From positions 32,197 through 96,196 of the forward strand of contig JBGSIA010000219.1 of NCBI GenBank assembly GCA_041751935.1: DNA of 64,000 bases, in the 5' to 3' direction. Under the pieces are notes generated by a model. That model was not told the DNA's origin, did no database searches, and saw only the letters and a program-made list of their open reading frames with translations. Below are positions 1-8,448 of the stretch, piece after piece; the first letter of the stretch is position 1; every line of letters begins with the position of its first letter. Source of the stretch: JBBSJZ01 sp041751935 (lineage in GTDB: Bacteria; Planctomycetota; Planctomycetia; Pirellulales; Pirellulaceae). The position numbers and the translations under genes were made by a program.

Positions 1-1
1 C

Positions 2-952
2 ACCGAGCACGTGCGATTTGAGGTCAACCCCAGCGGCATCGATTTGATCGATAAGCTTTCATTGCATTACGACGAACCCTTTGGCGATTCGTCAGCGATC
101 CCCACGTGGTACCTTTCAGAACTAACGAGATCCCAAGTCACCGTCGCGCTTTCCGGAGACGGCGGCGATGAATTGTTCGCTGGGTATGAACGATACCGCG
201 CGTTATGGCTGAGCCAGATCATCCAGCGGTGTTTGCCATTGCATCGAATGCCAGGTATCGGCTGGATACAAAAGCTGCCGGATTCCAATCGTCGCCGCAG
301 CATCGTTCGCAAAGGCAAACGATTCCTCGAGGCGCTCGGTCAACCCACCGTGCGGCGGTACATGAACTGGCTGCAGATTTTTCCCGAGTCGTTGCGAGCG
401 AGTTTGTATACGGATGATTTTCTGGCGGAACTTCCCGATGAAGATCCCGTTGCCTTTTTAGAACAAGCGTGGCAACGAAGCGAGGGACGCGATGTCGTTA
501 CTCGCGCTTCGATGAGTGACGTGTTGACGTACTTGCCATGCGATTTGATGACCAAAGTGGATATCGCATCGATGGCTCATGGGCTTGAAGTGCGACAGCC
601 GATGCTGGATTATCGAGTTGTCGAACTCGCCGCATCCATGCCAGTGAACCTAAAGTTTCGCGGACGTCGTGGCAAGCTAATTTTGCAGGACGCGTTTGGC
701 TCGATGATTCCAGACAATATCTGGACTCGACCGAAAATGGGATTTGGAATTCCAATCGCAAATTGGTTTCGAGGCGAATTACGTGAACGCGTTCGCGATG
801 GATTGCTCGCACCAAATGCCAAGATCGGTGCTTTCTTTCGCCCCGATGCAGTACAAGGGTTGGTGGATAGCCATCAAGCAAGCGAACAGAACCATGGCTA
901 TCGCTTGTGGAATTTGTTGGTACTTGAAGCCTGGCTCCAGCGTTGGGGCTGA
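2..952 (+). CDS. asnB: Asparagine synthase (glutamine-hydrolysing), C-terminal part
   Basis: This is the 3' part of an asparagine synthetase B-type amidotransferase, which uses glutamine and ATP to amidate a carboxylate. The reading frame is open to the left edge, so the glutaminase domain and the first PP-loop lie outside the window; the GTG at 11 is probably internal. Visible are SGDGGDELFAGY, typical of the synthetase domain, the segment DVLTYLPCDLMTKVDIASMA, and the terminal region RPKMGFGIPIANWF. The family is about 600-650 residues and roughly half is present. In planctomycetes such genes often sit in exopolysaccharide clusters, where the product may amidate a sugar acid rather than aspartate. 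The glycan genes at 7048-12100 make that reading possible here, but the transglutaminase operon lies between. The family call is firm; the substrate is inferred. Confidence 0.93.
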   Translation, partial: TEHVRFEVNPSGIDLIDKLSLHYDEPFGDSSAIPTWYLSELTRSQVTVALSGDGGDELFAGYERYRALWLSQIIQRCLPLHRMPGIGWIQKLPDSNRRRSIVRKGKRFLEALGQPTVRRYMNWLQIFPESLRASLYTDDFLAELPDEDPVAFLEQAWQRSEGRDVVTRASMSDVLTYLPCDLMTKVDIASMAHGLEVRQPMLDYRVVELAASMPVNLKFRGRRGKLILQDAFGSMIPDNIWTRPKMGFGIPIANWFRGELRERVRDGLLAPNAKIGAFFRPDAVQGLVDSHQASEQNHGYRLWNLLVLEAWLQRWG

Positions 953-1063
953 TTCGACACTCGCCTTGCGATACACTGGTTAGCAAGATGTTCGTGAGGC
1001 GGAAACGGACGCGATTGCTCGTAGAGTCAAACCGTAATTCGTCGATAGGTCTTCACCGCTACC

Positions 1064-2590
1064 ATGAGCCAGATGCAATCTCAGTCCCAATCCACCTCGT
1101 TTCAACCTCCTTCGCCACCGTCAGGACGAATGCTGTTGGATGGTTACGATTGTCAAGGTTTCTTTGACGAGTTGCTCGATGAACGTGGGCACGCGAGGCC
1201 GGAGGGCGAAGCACTCGTGCAACTGCTCAACGCGCTCCCTGGCGGCGAACTGGTACAACGTCAACGAATGATTGAGCGTTCGTTGTATCGCATGGGGATC
1301 ACATTCACCGTTTATAGCGATAGTGCGGGGACGGAAAAGATCATGCCCTTCGATGTGATCCCGCGGATCGTATCGTCGATTCTTTGGCGACATATTGACG
1401 CAGGACTCAAGCAACGAATCAAAGCACTCAATTGCTTTTTGAGCGATATCTACAACGAGCAAGCGATCGTTAAGGATGGTGTGCTGCCGCGAGAGTTAAT
1501 CGATTCCGCGGCAACATTTTTGCCCCAATGCGTGGGTCTGAAGCCGCCGCGCGATGTGTGGTGTCATATCACAGGTACCGACTTAGTCCGTGACAATAGT
1601 GGTGCGGTGTACGTGCTGGAGGACAACTTGCGCTGTCCTTCCGGTGTGTCTTACGTGCTGCAAAACCGGATGGTAATGAAAAAGAACTTTCCCCAAGTTT
1701 TCGCCGCTTCCCAAGTGCGCCCGGTATTCGATTACCCAGCACGCCTGTACCACATGTTGCGAGGATTGGCCCCTGATGATGTCTGTGATCCCACGGTCGC
1801 AGTGTTGACACCCGGCGTTTACAACAGCGCCTACTACGAACATTCGTATTTGGCACAACAGATGGGTGTGGAGTTGGTTGAAGGAAGAGACCTGGTCGTT
1901 GAAAACGAATGTGTTTATATGCGCACCACGGATGGCTTGCAGCAAATACATGTGATTTACCGACGAGTCGATGACACCTTCTTGGACCCCGAAGTGTTCA
2001 ATAAAGAGTCCGTACTTGGCGTCGCGGGCCTGATGCGCGCCTATCGAGCGGGCAATGTTGCTCTAGCAAACGCACCGGGTACTGGCGTGGCGGATGACAA
2101 GGTGATTTATGCCTACGTCCCGGAAATGATTCGTTACTATTTGGGCGAGGAACAGATTCTCGCGAATGTACCGACATACGTTTGCTTGCGCGACGAAGAC
2201 CGCAAATACGTGCTCAGTCACATGGATGAGTTAGTTGTCAAAGCAGCGAACGAATCCGGCGGCTATGGAATCTTGATTGGGCCACACGCTACACCCGAAG
2301 AGCGCCAGAAGTTTGCTGAACAAGTGAAAGCGAACCCGAGGAACTACATTGCTCAACCGACGCTTTCTTTGTCGCGGGTGCCAACGGTCATCGACGACAA
2401 AATCGAAGGGCGTCACGTGGATTTGCGTCCTTACATCTTATGTGGTGGCGATGACATCTGGGTTTTACCCGGTGGACTGACTCGCGTTGCACTGCGTCGC
2501 GGGTCGCTGGTGGTGAATTCCTCCCAAGGCGGTGGGAGCAAGGATACCTGGGTGATTTCCGACTATGGCCAAGACGTCGCCACGCCCTAG
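1064..2590 (+). CDS. Circularly permuted ATP-grasp protein (DUF404/DUF407 type)
   Basis: A 508-residue circularly permuted ATP-grasp enzyme, expected to ligate an amine to a carboxylate through an acyl-phosphate. The motifs expected for activity are present: LEDNLRCPSG at about 185-194 (acidic and Asn metal ligands), ELVVKAANESGGYG with Lys393 and a Gly-rich loop, and GGGSKDTWV at 489-497. The first 20 residues are a Ser/Gln/Pro-rich tail. It is the first gene of a four-gene operon followed by an alpha-E protein, an ATP-grasp/alpha-E fusion and a transglutaminase. This neighbourhood is known in many bacteria and has been proposed, from comparative genomics of amidoligases, to synthesise or attach small peptide-like moieties. 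No substrate is established. The family call is secure; the role is inferred. Confidence 0.92.
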   Translation: MSQMQSQSQSTSFQPPSPPSGRMLLDGYDCQGFFDELLDERGHARPEGEALVQLLNALPGGELVQRQRMIERSLYRMGITFTVYSDSAGTEKIMPFDVIPRIVSSILWRHIDAGLKQRIKALNCFLSDIYNEQAIVKDGVLPRELIDSAATFLPQCVGLKPPRDVWCHITGTDLVRDNSGAVYVLEDNLRCPSGVSYVLQNRMVMKKNFPQVFAASQVRPVFDYPARLYHMLRGLAPDDVCDPTVAVLTPGVYNSAYYEHSYLAQQMGVELVEGRDLVVENECVYMRTTDGLQQIHVIYRRVDDTFLDPEVFNKESVLGVAGLMRAYRAGNVALANAPGTGVADDKVIYAYVPEMIRYYLGEEQILANVPTYVCLRDEDRKYVLSHMDELVVKAANESGGYGILIGPHATPEERQKFAEQVKANPRNYIAQPTLSLSRVPTVIDDKIEGRHVDLRPYILCGGDDIWVLPGGLTRVALRRGSLVVNSSQGGGSKDTWVISDYGQDVATP

Positions 2591-2641
2591 TTGAATCTGT
2601 ACTTAAAACTCTTACAAACTTGAAAACGAGCCAACCGTCAA

Positions 2642-3577
2642 ATGCTCTCGCGTGTCGCTGAATCAATTTACTGGATGAGTCGCCAGGTCGAACGTGCCGA
2701 AAACTTGGCTCGGTTCCTGGAAGTCACACATGACCTGGCGCTTGATCACCAGGAAAGTTTGGTGGACCCCTGGGAACCATTGATCCGCGTCACCGCCGAT
2801 GACGAACAGTTCCAAGAGAGATATGGAAAACCGGAGAAGGCATCGGTCACGCACTTTCTTGCTTTTGACCGCGACTACTCCAACTCGATGCTGTCGTGTT
2901 TGTACTATGCCCGCGAAAATGCGCGTTCGGTTCGCGAAACGTTATCATCGGAAGTTTTCGAGCAGCTAAATTCCTTCTACCATTTTGTGCGTGATGCTTC
3001 GCGTCGCCCGTCGCTGGAGTCACCCAACGAGTTCTTTGAAGCGGTGCGCCAGCATGCGCTGCTGTGGAGCGGTATCTTGGACGGCACGATGGCGCACGAT
3101 TCGGGCTGGCAATTCGTCAATGTTGGCCGGTTGCTGGAGCGGGCGGATAAAACCTCGCGAATTCTCGACGTAAAGTATTTTAACCTCTTGCCGAAAGTCG
3201 ATGATGTGGGAACGGCGATTGATGATATGCAGTGGTCGGCATTGCTGTTGGCGATCAGCGGTTTTGAAGCCTACCGGCGACACCACCATATGATCGAAAT
3301 CGAGAAGGTCGTCGAGTTTTTCCTGTTCAATCAAAGCTTTCCACGAAGTATCCTGTTCTGTGTGGCGGGCGCGGATTGGTCATTGCGTGAAATTCACTCC
3401 GCATCCAAAAACAACACTGTTGGTGAAGCCAAGAAACGCATCTCACAACTTCGTCATCGATTGAGCAAGACGAGCGTCAAGGAAGTGATCGCTGGCGGTA
3501 TGCACCAATTTATCGACAGCCTACAGCACGAGCTGAACCAAATTGGTGTTGGTATGAATGAGGATTTCTTTAGTTGA
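2642..3577 (+). CDS. Alpha-E domain protein (DUF403)
   Basis: A 311-residue all-alpha protein of the DUF403/alpha-E family. It opens with the diagnostic helix LSRVAESIYWMSRQVERAEN and has a second repeat of the fold around residues 130-190 (HDSGWQFVNVGRLLERADKT), with Glu and Arg at equivalent positions. Alpha-E proteins are always found with circularly permuted ATP-grasp enzymes and are thought to be their partner or to supply a second catalytic step; no biochemistry is established. It starts 51 bases after the upstream ATP-grasp gene. Its TGA overlaps the TTG start of the next gene (TTGA), indicating translational coupling. Length is normal for the family. The same domain occurs fused at the C-terminus of the next protein, so the operon carries two alpha-E copies. 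Confidence 0.92.
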   Translation: MLSRVAESIYWMSRQVERAENLARFLEVTHDLALDHQESLVDPWEPLIRVTADDEQFQERYGKPEKASVTHFLAFDRDYSNSMLSCLYYARENARSVRETLSSEVFEQLNSFYHFVRDASRRPSLESPNEFFEAVRQHALLWSGILDGTMAHDSGWQFVNVGRLLERADKTSRILDVKYFNLLPKVDDVGTAIDDMQWSALLLAISGFEAYRRHHHMIEIEKVVEFFLFNQSFPRSILFCVAGADWSLREIHSASKNNTVGEAKKRISQLRHRLSKTSVKEVIAGGMHQFIDSLQHELNQIGVGMNEDFFS

Positions 3578-6114
3578 ATCCAACGTTGATTTCGACGACA
3601 CCGTTTCTGCAGTATGAGGCTTCAAGAGCGAGCTTCGATGAGTGCAAGACCTCGAGCAACCTGCTGCGACCGGGCTGGCAGAGCATTGCGGATTTCTTCA
3701 ATAACGTCGGTCTGAAGGGACTCGATGATTTAGTTGCCGAGAGCGAGCGTTTCGTTCGTGAGAGTGGAGCAACCTTCAGTGTAGTGGATGAATCGTTGGA
3801 TCAACGTCGACCGTGGCAGTTGTCCGTCGTGCCCCTGGTGTTGAGCAGCTCGTCATGGAAGCCGTTGGAAAATGGACTGCAACAGCGGATGCGAGTTCTG
3901 GAAGCGGTGCTGTCGGACTTGCTTGGCCCCCAACGACTGATCAAAGAGCGGGTCATACCTGCGGATCTGCTGTGGTCCAATCCATTCTACCGCCGTGCTT
4001 ATCACAATTTGCCACCCGCTGGCGGCTTACGATTGCATGTCACGGCGACTGACTTAGCTCGTGACAATGACGGTTCCTGGTGGGTAACTGGCGATCGCAC
4101 CCGAGCACCAAGCGGTTTAGGGTACTTGCTTGAAAATCGAATTCTGACGAGTCGTTTGTTGCCGCAGTTGGTTCGTCAAAGCAACGTGCGTCGCTTAGCG
4201 GGATTCTTTGATCTGATGCGAAGCCGTTTGCGATTGCTGGCACCAAGCGGTCGTGAAAACCCTCGCGTTGCGATCCTGACGCCCGGTGACAACAGCTACC
4301 GGCACTTCGAAGACACGTACTTAGCGCGATACCTCGGTTACACACTCGTCCAGGGTGTTGATCTGGCTGTGCGTGCCAATCGACTGAATCTAAAAACTCT
4401 CGGTGGCTTGCTGAATATCGAAGTGCTATGGCGACATGTTTCTGATGACCAGTGTGATCCGCTGGAGTTGGACCCAGCATCGATCGAGGGAGCGACGGGA
4501 TTAACCCAAGCCATTCGCGGTGGAACCGTGGCCGTTGCCAACTGCCTTGGAAGCACTTTGGCAGAAATGCCCGCACTCCTGCCGTTCTTGCCGGCAGCTT
4601 CGCAGTTTCTGCTCTCGGAAAAGCTGCTGCTACCAAATATTGCTACGTACTGGTGTGGTAGCGAGATAGAAAAGAAATACGTGTTGGAGAACCTTGATTC
4701 TCTGATCATTCAACCGGCGTTTGCCGTCAGTGGTGTTCGACCCACGTTTCCCGCCGAAATTTCTGCTGCAGCAAAAAAAGAGTTGATCGCGAACATCAAC
4801 GCCTTTCCACAGCGCTACGTCGCCCAGGTTCGTTACTCGCGCAGCACGACTCCGGTTTGGCATCAAGGGCAACTCTCGCCTTGGCATGTTGCGCTGCGAA
4901 CGTTTCATCTTCATTCGCCAGAGTCCGTTGATGTGCTGCCCGGTGGGTTGGTGCGAATCAGCCCCCATGCGGATCGACTTGAGCAATGGGCGACCAGTGG
5001 TCAACTTGGACAAGATTGTTGGGTGATCGATGACCAACCTGTCGATCAACAAGTGTCTCTGTTGCAACCGCCGGGGACAAAGATCCAATTGACTCGCAGC
5101 GGTGCGGAGCTGCCAAGTCGCGTTGCCGAGAATCTTTTTTGGCTCGGACGAAATATTGAACGCGCCGAATCCACCGCTCGTTTGCTTCGTACGACCATGG
5201 GTCGATTAGCTGGAGAGAATCAAGTTCCGGAATTGCCGCGTTTGGCAGCGGCGCTTGCGGCCGTGGGGCAGATCGAACCCGATTACGCCATTGATGGTTT
5301 GATGGGATCGCTACCGGCACTGGATCGCGTGTTGCCCGAGTCGCTGTTCGATCGTCACCCGCCTCGCGGACTGCGAATGAGCGTGCTCAATGCAGCCGAC
5401 AAAGCGTCCGCAGTTCGCGATCGTATCTCTCTGGACGCTCATCGAATCGTGATGCAAATCAAGGACGAATTGGTTCGGCCGCGAGCAACGGTCCTCGACT
5501 TGGCTGGCACCATTGAAACGCTTGACTACTTGATTCGCGACTTGTTGGCGTTTTCGGGTCTTGTTAGCGAGAGCATCACGCGCACTCACGGATGGCGGTT
5601 CCTGCAATTGGGTCGACGCATCGAACGCGCGTACCAAACCGCAGAGCTACTCGCCGCGACGCTCGTCCATCCGATTGCCGATGAACGATCCATTTTCGAA
5701 GCCGTCCTCGAAGCGACCGACAGCTTGATGACGTACCGGACCCGTTATTTGTTGCTGTTACAGCCAGCGCCAGTGTTGGATTTGTTAATCACCGACGAAA
5801 CAAACCCTCGTTCAATCGCCTTTCAAACACAGTCGATTGAAGAGCTGGTAGGACAAATGGGAATCATTGCAGCGGATGTCACCCTCGGTGTTGACCAAAA
5901 GGTGGCGCTGAGTTTGCGGCATGCCGTGAGGCAGTCCGATCCCTATGTCTTAGCAAGCTCCGGCCCCAGCTCCACGTCACCACGAGAGGAATTGGAATCT
6001 TTATTGCGGGAGTTGATTGAAGACTTACCGTCACTCTCGGACGCCGTGTCCGCGCGATATCTCATTCATACCGGCCAAGCCCAGAAACTCACCGGCCGGG
6101 GAGTCGCTCGTTAA
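3574..6114 (+). CDS. ATP-grasp/alpha-E fusion protein with degenerate ATP-grasp motifs
   Basis: An 846-residue fusion: circularly permuted ATP-grasp module at about 20-490, alpha-E domain from about 512 (LPSRVAENLFWLGRNIERAE) to the end. It is a paralogue of the two preceding genes joined end to end. The ATP-grasp motifs are altered: LEDN of the first gene is replaced by VTGDR (171-175), the VVKAANESGGYG Lys is Gln380 in LIIQPAFAVSG, and GGGSKDTWV is GQLGQDCWV. Metal and nucleotide ligands therefore look lost, so the module may be structural, regulatory or bind something else. The start is TTG at 3574, overlapping the previous stop by 4 bases, and the stop TAA directly abuts the ATG of the transglutaminase gene. 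A similar fusion is known in other bacteria, so the joining itself is not an artefact. Confidence 0.9.
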   Translation: MNPTLISTTPFLQYEASRASFDECKTSSNLLRPGWQSIADFFNNVGLKGLDDLVAESERFVRESGATFSVVDESLDQRRPWQLSVVPLVLSSSSWKPLENGLQQRMRVLEAVLSDLLGPQRLIKERVIPADLLWSNPFYRRAYHNLPPAGGLRLHVTATDLARDNDGSWWVTGDRTRAPSGLGYLLENRILTSRLLPQLVRQSNVRRLAGFFDLMRSRLRLLAPSGRENPRVAILTPGDNSYRHFEDTYLARYLGYTLVQGVDLAVRANRLNLKTLGGLLNIEVLWRHVSDDQCDPLELDPASIEGATGLTQAIRGGTVAVANCLGSTLAEMPALLPFLPAASQFLLSEKLLLPNIATYWCGSEIEKKYVLENLDSLIIQPAFAVSGVRPTFPAEISAAAKKELIANINAFPQRYVAQVRYSRSTTPVWHQGQLSPWHVALRTFHLHSPESVDVLPGGLVRISPHADRLEQWATSGQLGQDCWVIDDQPVDQQVSLLQPPGTKIQLTRSGAELPSRVAENLFWLGRNIERAESTARLLRTTMGRLAGENQVPELPRLAAALAAVGQIEPDYAIDGLMGSLPALDRVLPESLFDRHPPRGLRMSVLNAADKASAVRDRISLDAHRIVMQIKDELVRPRATVLDLAGTIETLDYLIRDLLAFSGLVSESITRTHGWRFLQLGRRIERAYQTAELLAATLVHPIADERSIFEAVLEATDSLMTYRTRYLLLLQPAPVLDLLITDETNPRSIAFQTQSIEELVGQMGIIAADVTLGVDQKVALSLRHAVRQSDPYVLASSGPSSTSPREELESLLRELIEDLPSLSDAVSARYLIHTGQAQKLTGRGVAR

Positions 6115-7029
6115 ATGAACGTTCCAATGGATCTTCCGGCATCGCTTGCACCATCACAGTATCGAGTGACTCATCGAACTGAGTACGTCTACGGTGATTC
6201 AGTGGCTATCTGTCAAAATCAATTGCGAATGCTGCCGCGTACCCTAGAACACGTTCGCTGCCTGAACGTTGCAACCGAAATTCAACCGCGGCCAGATTTC
6301 GTCGATGAGTATGCGGATTTTTTTGGCAACCGTATTTTGTCATTCGCTATCGAATCTTTGCATCGTAAATTGTCAGTGACGGTTACCAGCACTGTGGAAG
6401 TGGCCACGGCAAAGTGGATGCACGAACAGCAGTCGCCAGCTTGGGAGTCGATCGTTGAAGCGATCCGATCTCACAGCGACCCGAACTGGGCTCGTGTAGG
6501 TGAGTTCGTACGTGATTCGCCTCAAGTTAAATACAGCCGCGAGTACGCCGAGTACGCAAAGTCATCCTTCGCACCGAATCGTGGTGTGATCGCCGCTACG
6601 TTGGATCTGACGCAAAAAATACATCGTGAGTTTCGCTACGATACAACGGCAACTCAAGTCGATACGCCAACCGCTGTCGCATTCCAAAAGCGAGCCGGCG
6701 TGTGTCAGGATTTCGCCCACATCCAGATTTCTTGTTTGCGATCCATCGGTTTGCCGGCAAGGTATGTGAGCGGTTATTTGCGGACTCTGCCTCCGCCGGG
6801 AAAACCACGGTTGGTCGGTACCGACGAATCTCATGCCTGGCTAAGTCTTTATGCGGGACCAGATGTCGGATGGGTCGATTTTGATCCCACGAATGCCTGT
6901 ATTCCTCGAACAGAGCACATACCTATTTGTGTTGGACGTGACTACGACGACGTCAGCCCGATGCGAGGTGTCGTACTCGGTGGCGGCCAAACCCAGCTCA
7001 GTGTTAGCGTGGATGTGAATCCTCTGTAA
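6115..7029 (+). CDS. Transglutaminase-like cysteine protease family protein
   Basis: A 304-residue bacterial transglutaminase-like protein with the N-terminal beta domain (residues 15-100) found in this family. The Cys-His-Asp triad is visible: Cys197 in RAGVCQDFAH, His240 in DESHAWLSLY, and Asp255 in GWVDFDPTN. Such proteins are peptidases or amide-forming enzymes. There is no signal peptide or membrane segment, so it is probably cytoplasmic, as expected for a partner of ATP-grasp enzymes. The ATG follows the stop of the fusion gene with no gap, so translation is probably coupled. It is the last gene of the operon; its end is only 18 bases from the end of the convergent glycosyltransferase gene and no terminator is obvious there. 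It may cleave or remodel the peptide product of the upstream enzymes; that role is inferred. Confidence 0.92.
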   Translation: MNVPMDLPASLAPSQYRVTHRTEYVYGDSVAICQNQLRMLPRTLEHVRCLNVATEIQPRPDFVDEYADFFGNRILSFAIESLHRKLSVTVTSTVEVATAKWMHEQQSPAWESIVEAIRSHSDPNWARVGEFVRDSPQVKYSREYAEYAKSSFAPNRGVIAATLDLTQKIHREFRYDTTATQVDTPTAVAFQKRAGVCQDFAHIQISCLRSIGLPARYVSGYLRTLPPPGKPRLVGTDESHAWLSLYAGPDVGWVDFDPTNACIPRTEHIPICVGRDYDDVSPMRGVVLGGGQTQLSVSVDVNPL

Positions 7030-7047
7030 GGCGAGCGACTCCGTCAA

Positions 7048-8361
7048 TCATGCCGCGCGAGTTCGGACCGACTTCATGCCGACGATCTGTTCGATCCAAT
7101 CGGAATAGGCGGAGTTCGCAGCGAGCATCGAATACTCACGCTGTGCCTTCGACGCTGCTCGGCAACCAATCTTCGTTGCCAGAACATGGTTGCTCAGCAA
7201 ACGATCCAATGCGGCAGCCATTTCACTGGCGCTGCCCGGCGATACCAACACCCCGGTTTGCCCGTCTTCGATTTGCTCAGGAATCCCCCCAACATTTGTC
7301 GCTACGACGGGCAACCCGCAAGCCTGGGCCTCCAGAATCACTGTCGGATAGGTCTCGCCACGTGCTGGATGAACGTACAAATCGCTTGCTCGATAGTAGT
7401 CCGCCACGACTTGCGGATCCGACTGGTACTGAACGAATACAATGCGCTCGATGCTTGATGAGATGGCCGCTGAACGCTGTCCGAGCGCTAAACACAAATG
7501 CTTTGACGATGCCGAAGGACTGTCCAGTCGTTTTAAAGCATCCAACAATAACTGAATATCTTTGAAAGAATTGTTACTGGGCTGCTCAGCAACAAACAGA
7601 ATGATTTTTTTGTCCAGCGGCAGGCCTAATCGCAATCTTGCCGCCCTTTGTTCGCCTGGCTGGAATGTCTGCAAATCGATGCCATTGCGGATCACGCGCG
7701 TCTCGCAAACGGATTCAGCAAACCCAGATGCGGGTACTTGATCGGCAAGCCACTGTGCTGGCGTCGCGACGAAAAATTCTGCGCTGCGGAGAATGGACAT
7801 CTTTCGTTGCCAGTTCTCGGCCGTACCGTCGCGAGCGATCGGTGGATAAATCGACAAATCGGGACACGAACCGCACCCAGTTTTCCAACGGTCGCACCCC
7901 AGCGAATGTGCACAGTGTCCACTGAATAACCAAGCATCATGAAGCGTCAGTACGACATGGCAACGACGTGACGCCATGGCAAGGCATTCCAAATGGAAAT
8001 AGTTTCGGTGCAGGTTATGTGCATGGACGACATCAACTCCATCCAGCAACCGATTGAATTCATAGGCGGATTTCGGGAAGCGGTATTGCTCGAGCCCCCG
8101 CAGCTTATGAAACTTCTGTGACAATTTTCGCTTGATTCGATCGGTCGTGGATACGCGCAAGCGAGATCGTGTTCCACTGCGGTCATCAAGCAGCGGGTAA
8201 ACTCGTTCGTCGCCAGTCCACTTCGTGCCGACCGCCATCAATGCATCATGGCCAAGATCAAGGTAATGCTGGTGCAAATTGCGGGCGATCATTTGTGCGC
8301 CCCCAAACGAATCGTTTTGGCTGACTTGCAGTATCCGCAGGGCTTTCTTTTGTATGGCCAT
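7048..8361 (-). CDS. Glycosyltransferase family 4 protein
   Basis: A 437-residue GT-B glycosyltransferase that transfers a sugar from a nucleotide-sugar to a growing glycan at the cytoplasmic membrane. The N-terminal acceptor domain begins ILQVSQNDSFGGAQMIARNL. The segment LHDAWLFSGHCAHSLGCDRW with a Cys-rich GCGSCPDL at 140-168 is typical of colanic-acid-like GT4 enzymes. The donor-site E-x7-E pair is Glu336/Glu344 in ARGETYPTVILEAQACGLP. It is the last gene, in transcription order, of a five-gene minus-strand glycan cluster. A gap of 87 bases separates it from the deacetylase gene and contains a REP-like sequence. Sugar specificity cannot be read from the sequence. Confidence 0.93.
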   Translation of the reverse strand: MAIQKKALRILQVSQNDSFGGAQMIARNLHQHYLDLGHDALMAVGTKWTGDERVYPLLDDRSGTRSRLRVSTTDRIKRKLSQKFHKLRGLEQYRFPKSAYEFNRLLDGVDVVHAHNLHRNYFHLECLAMASRRCHVVLTLHDAWLFSGHCAHSLGCDRWKTGCGSCPDLSIYPPIARDGTAENWQRKMSILRSAEFFVATPAQWLADQVPASGFAESVCETRVIRNGIDLQTFQPGEQRAARLRLGLPLDKKIILFVAEQPSNNSFKDIQLLLDALKRLDSPSASSKHLCLALGQRSAAISSSIERIVFVQYQSDPQVVADYYRASDLYVHPARGETYPTVILEAQACGLPVVATNVGGIPEQIEDGQTGVLVSPGSASEMAAALDRLLSNHVLATKIGCRAASKAQREYSMLAANSAYSDWIEQIVGMKSVRTRAA

Positions 8362-8390
8362 AGTGATTCCACAGAAACCTTGGTAAGTAT

Positions 8391-8408
8391 CCGAAAAGGG
8401 TCTGACCC
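8391..8408. repeat. Second copy of the REP-like core
   Basis: CCGAAAAGGGTCTGACCC, with the palindromic GGGTCTGACCC at 8398-8408, lies in the 87-base gap between the glycosyltransferase and deacetylase genes. It resembles the left arm of the element at 53494, but the second arm is missing, so it looks like a solo or eroded copy. Confidence 0.45.
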
Positions 8409-8448
8409 ATTGCAGGTGAGAGTGTTCGAACCTTTTCTCGATATACTC

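Noticed and set aside
4040..4636. Minus-strand open frame of 198 codons inside the ATP-grasp fusion gene
   Set aside because: It is antisense to a well-supported gene and has a composition typical of a reverse-frame shadow.
1064..7029. Reading the ATP-grasp operon as a classical RiPP or nonribosomal peptide cluster
   Set aside because: No precursor peptide, transporter, cyclase or adenylation domain is present. The neutral description of an amidoligase/transglutaminase operon is used instead.
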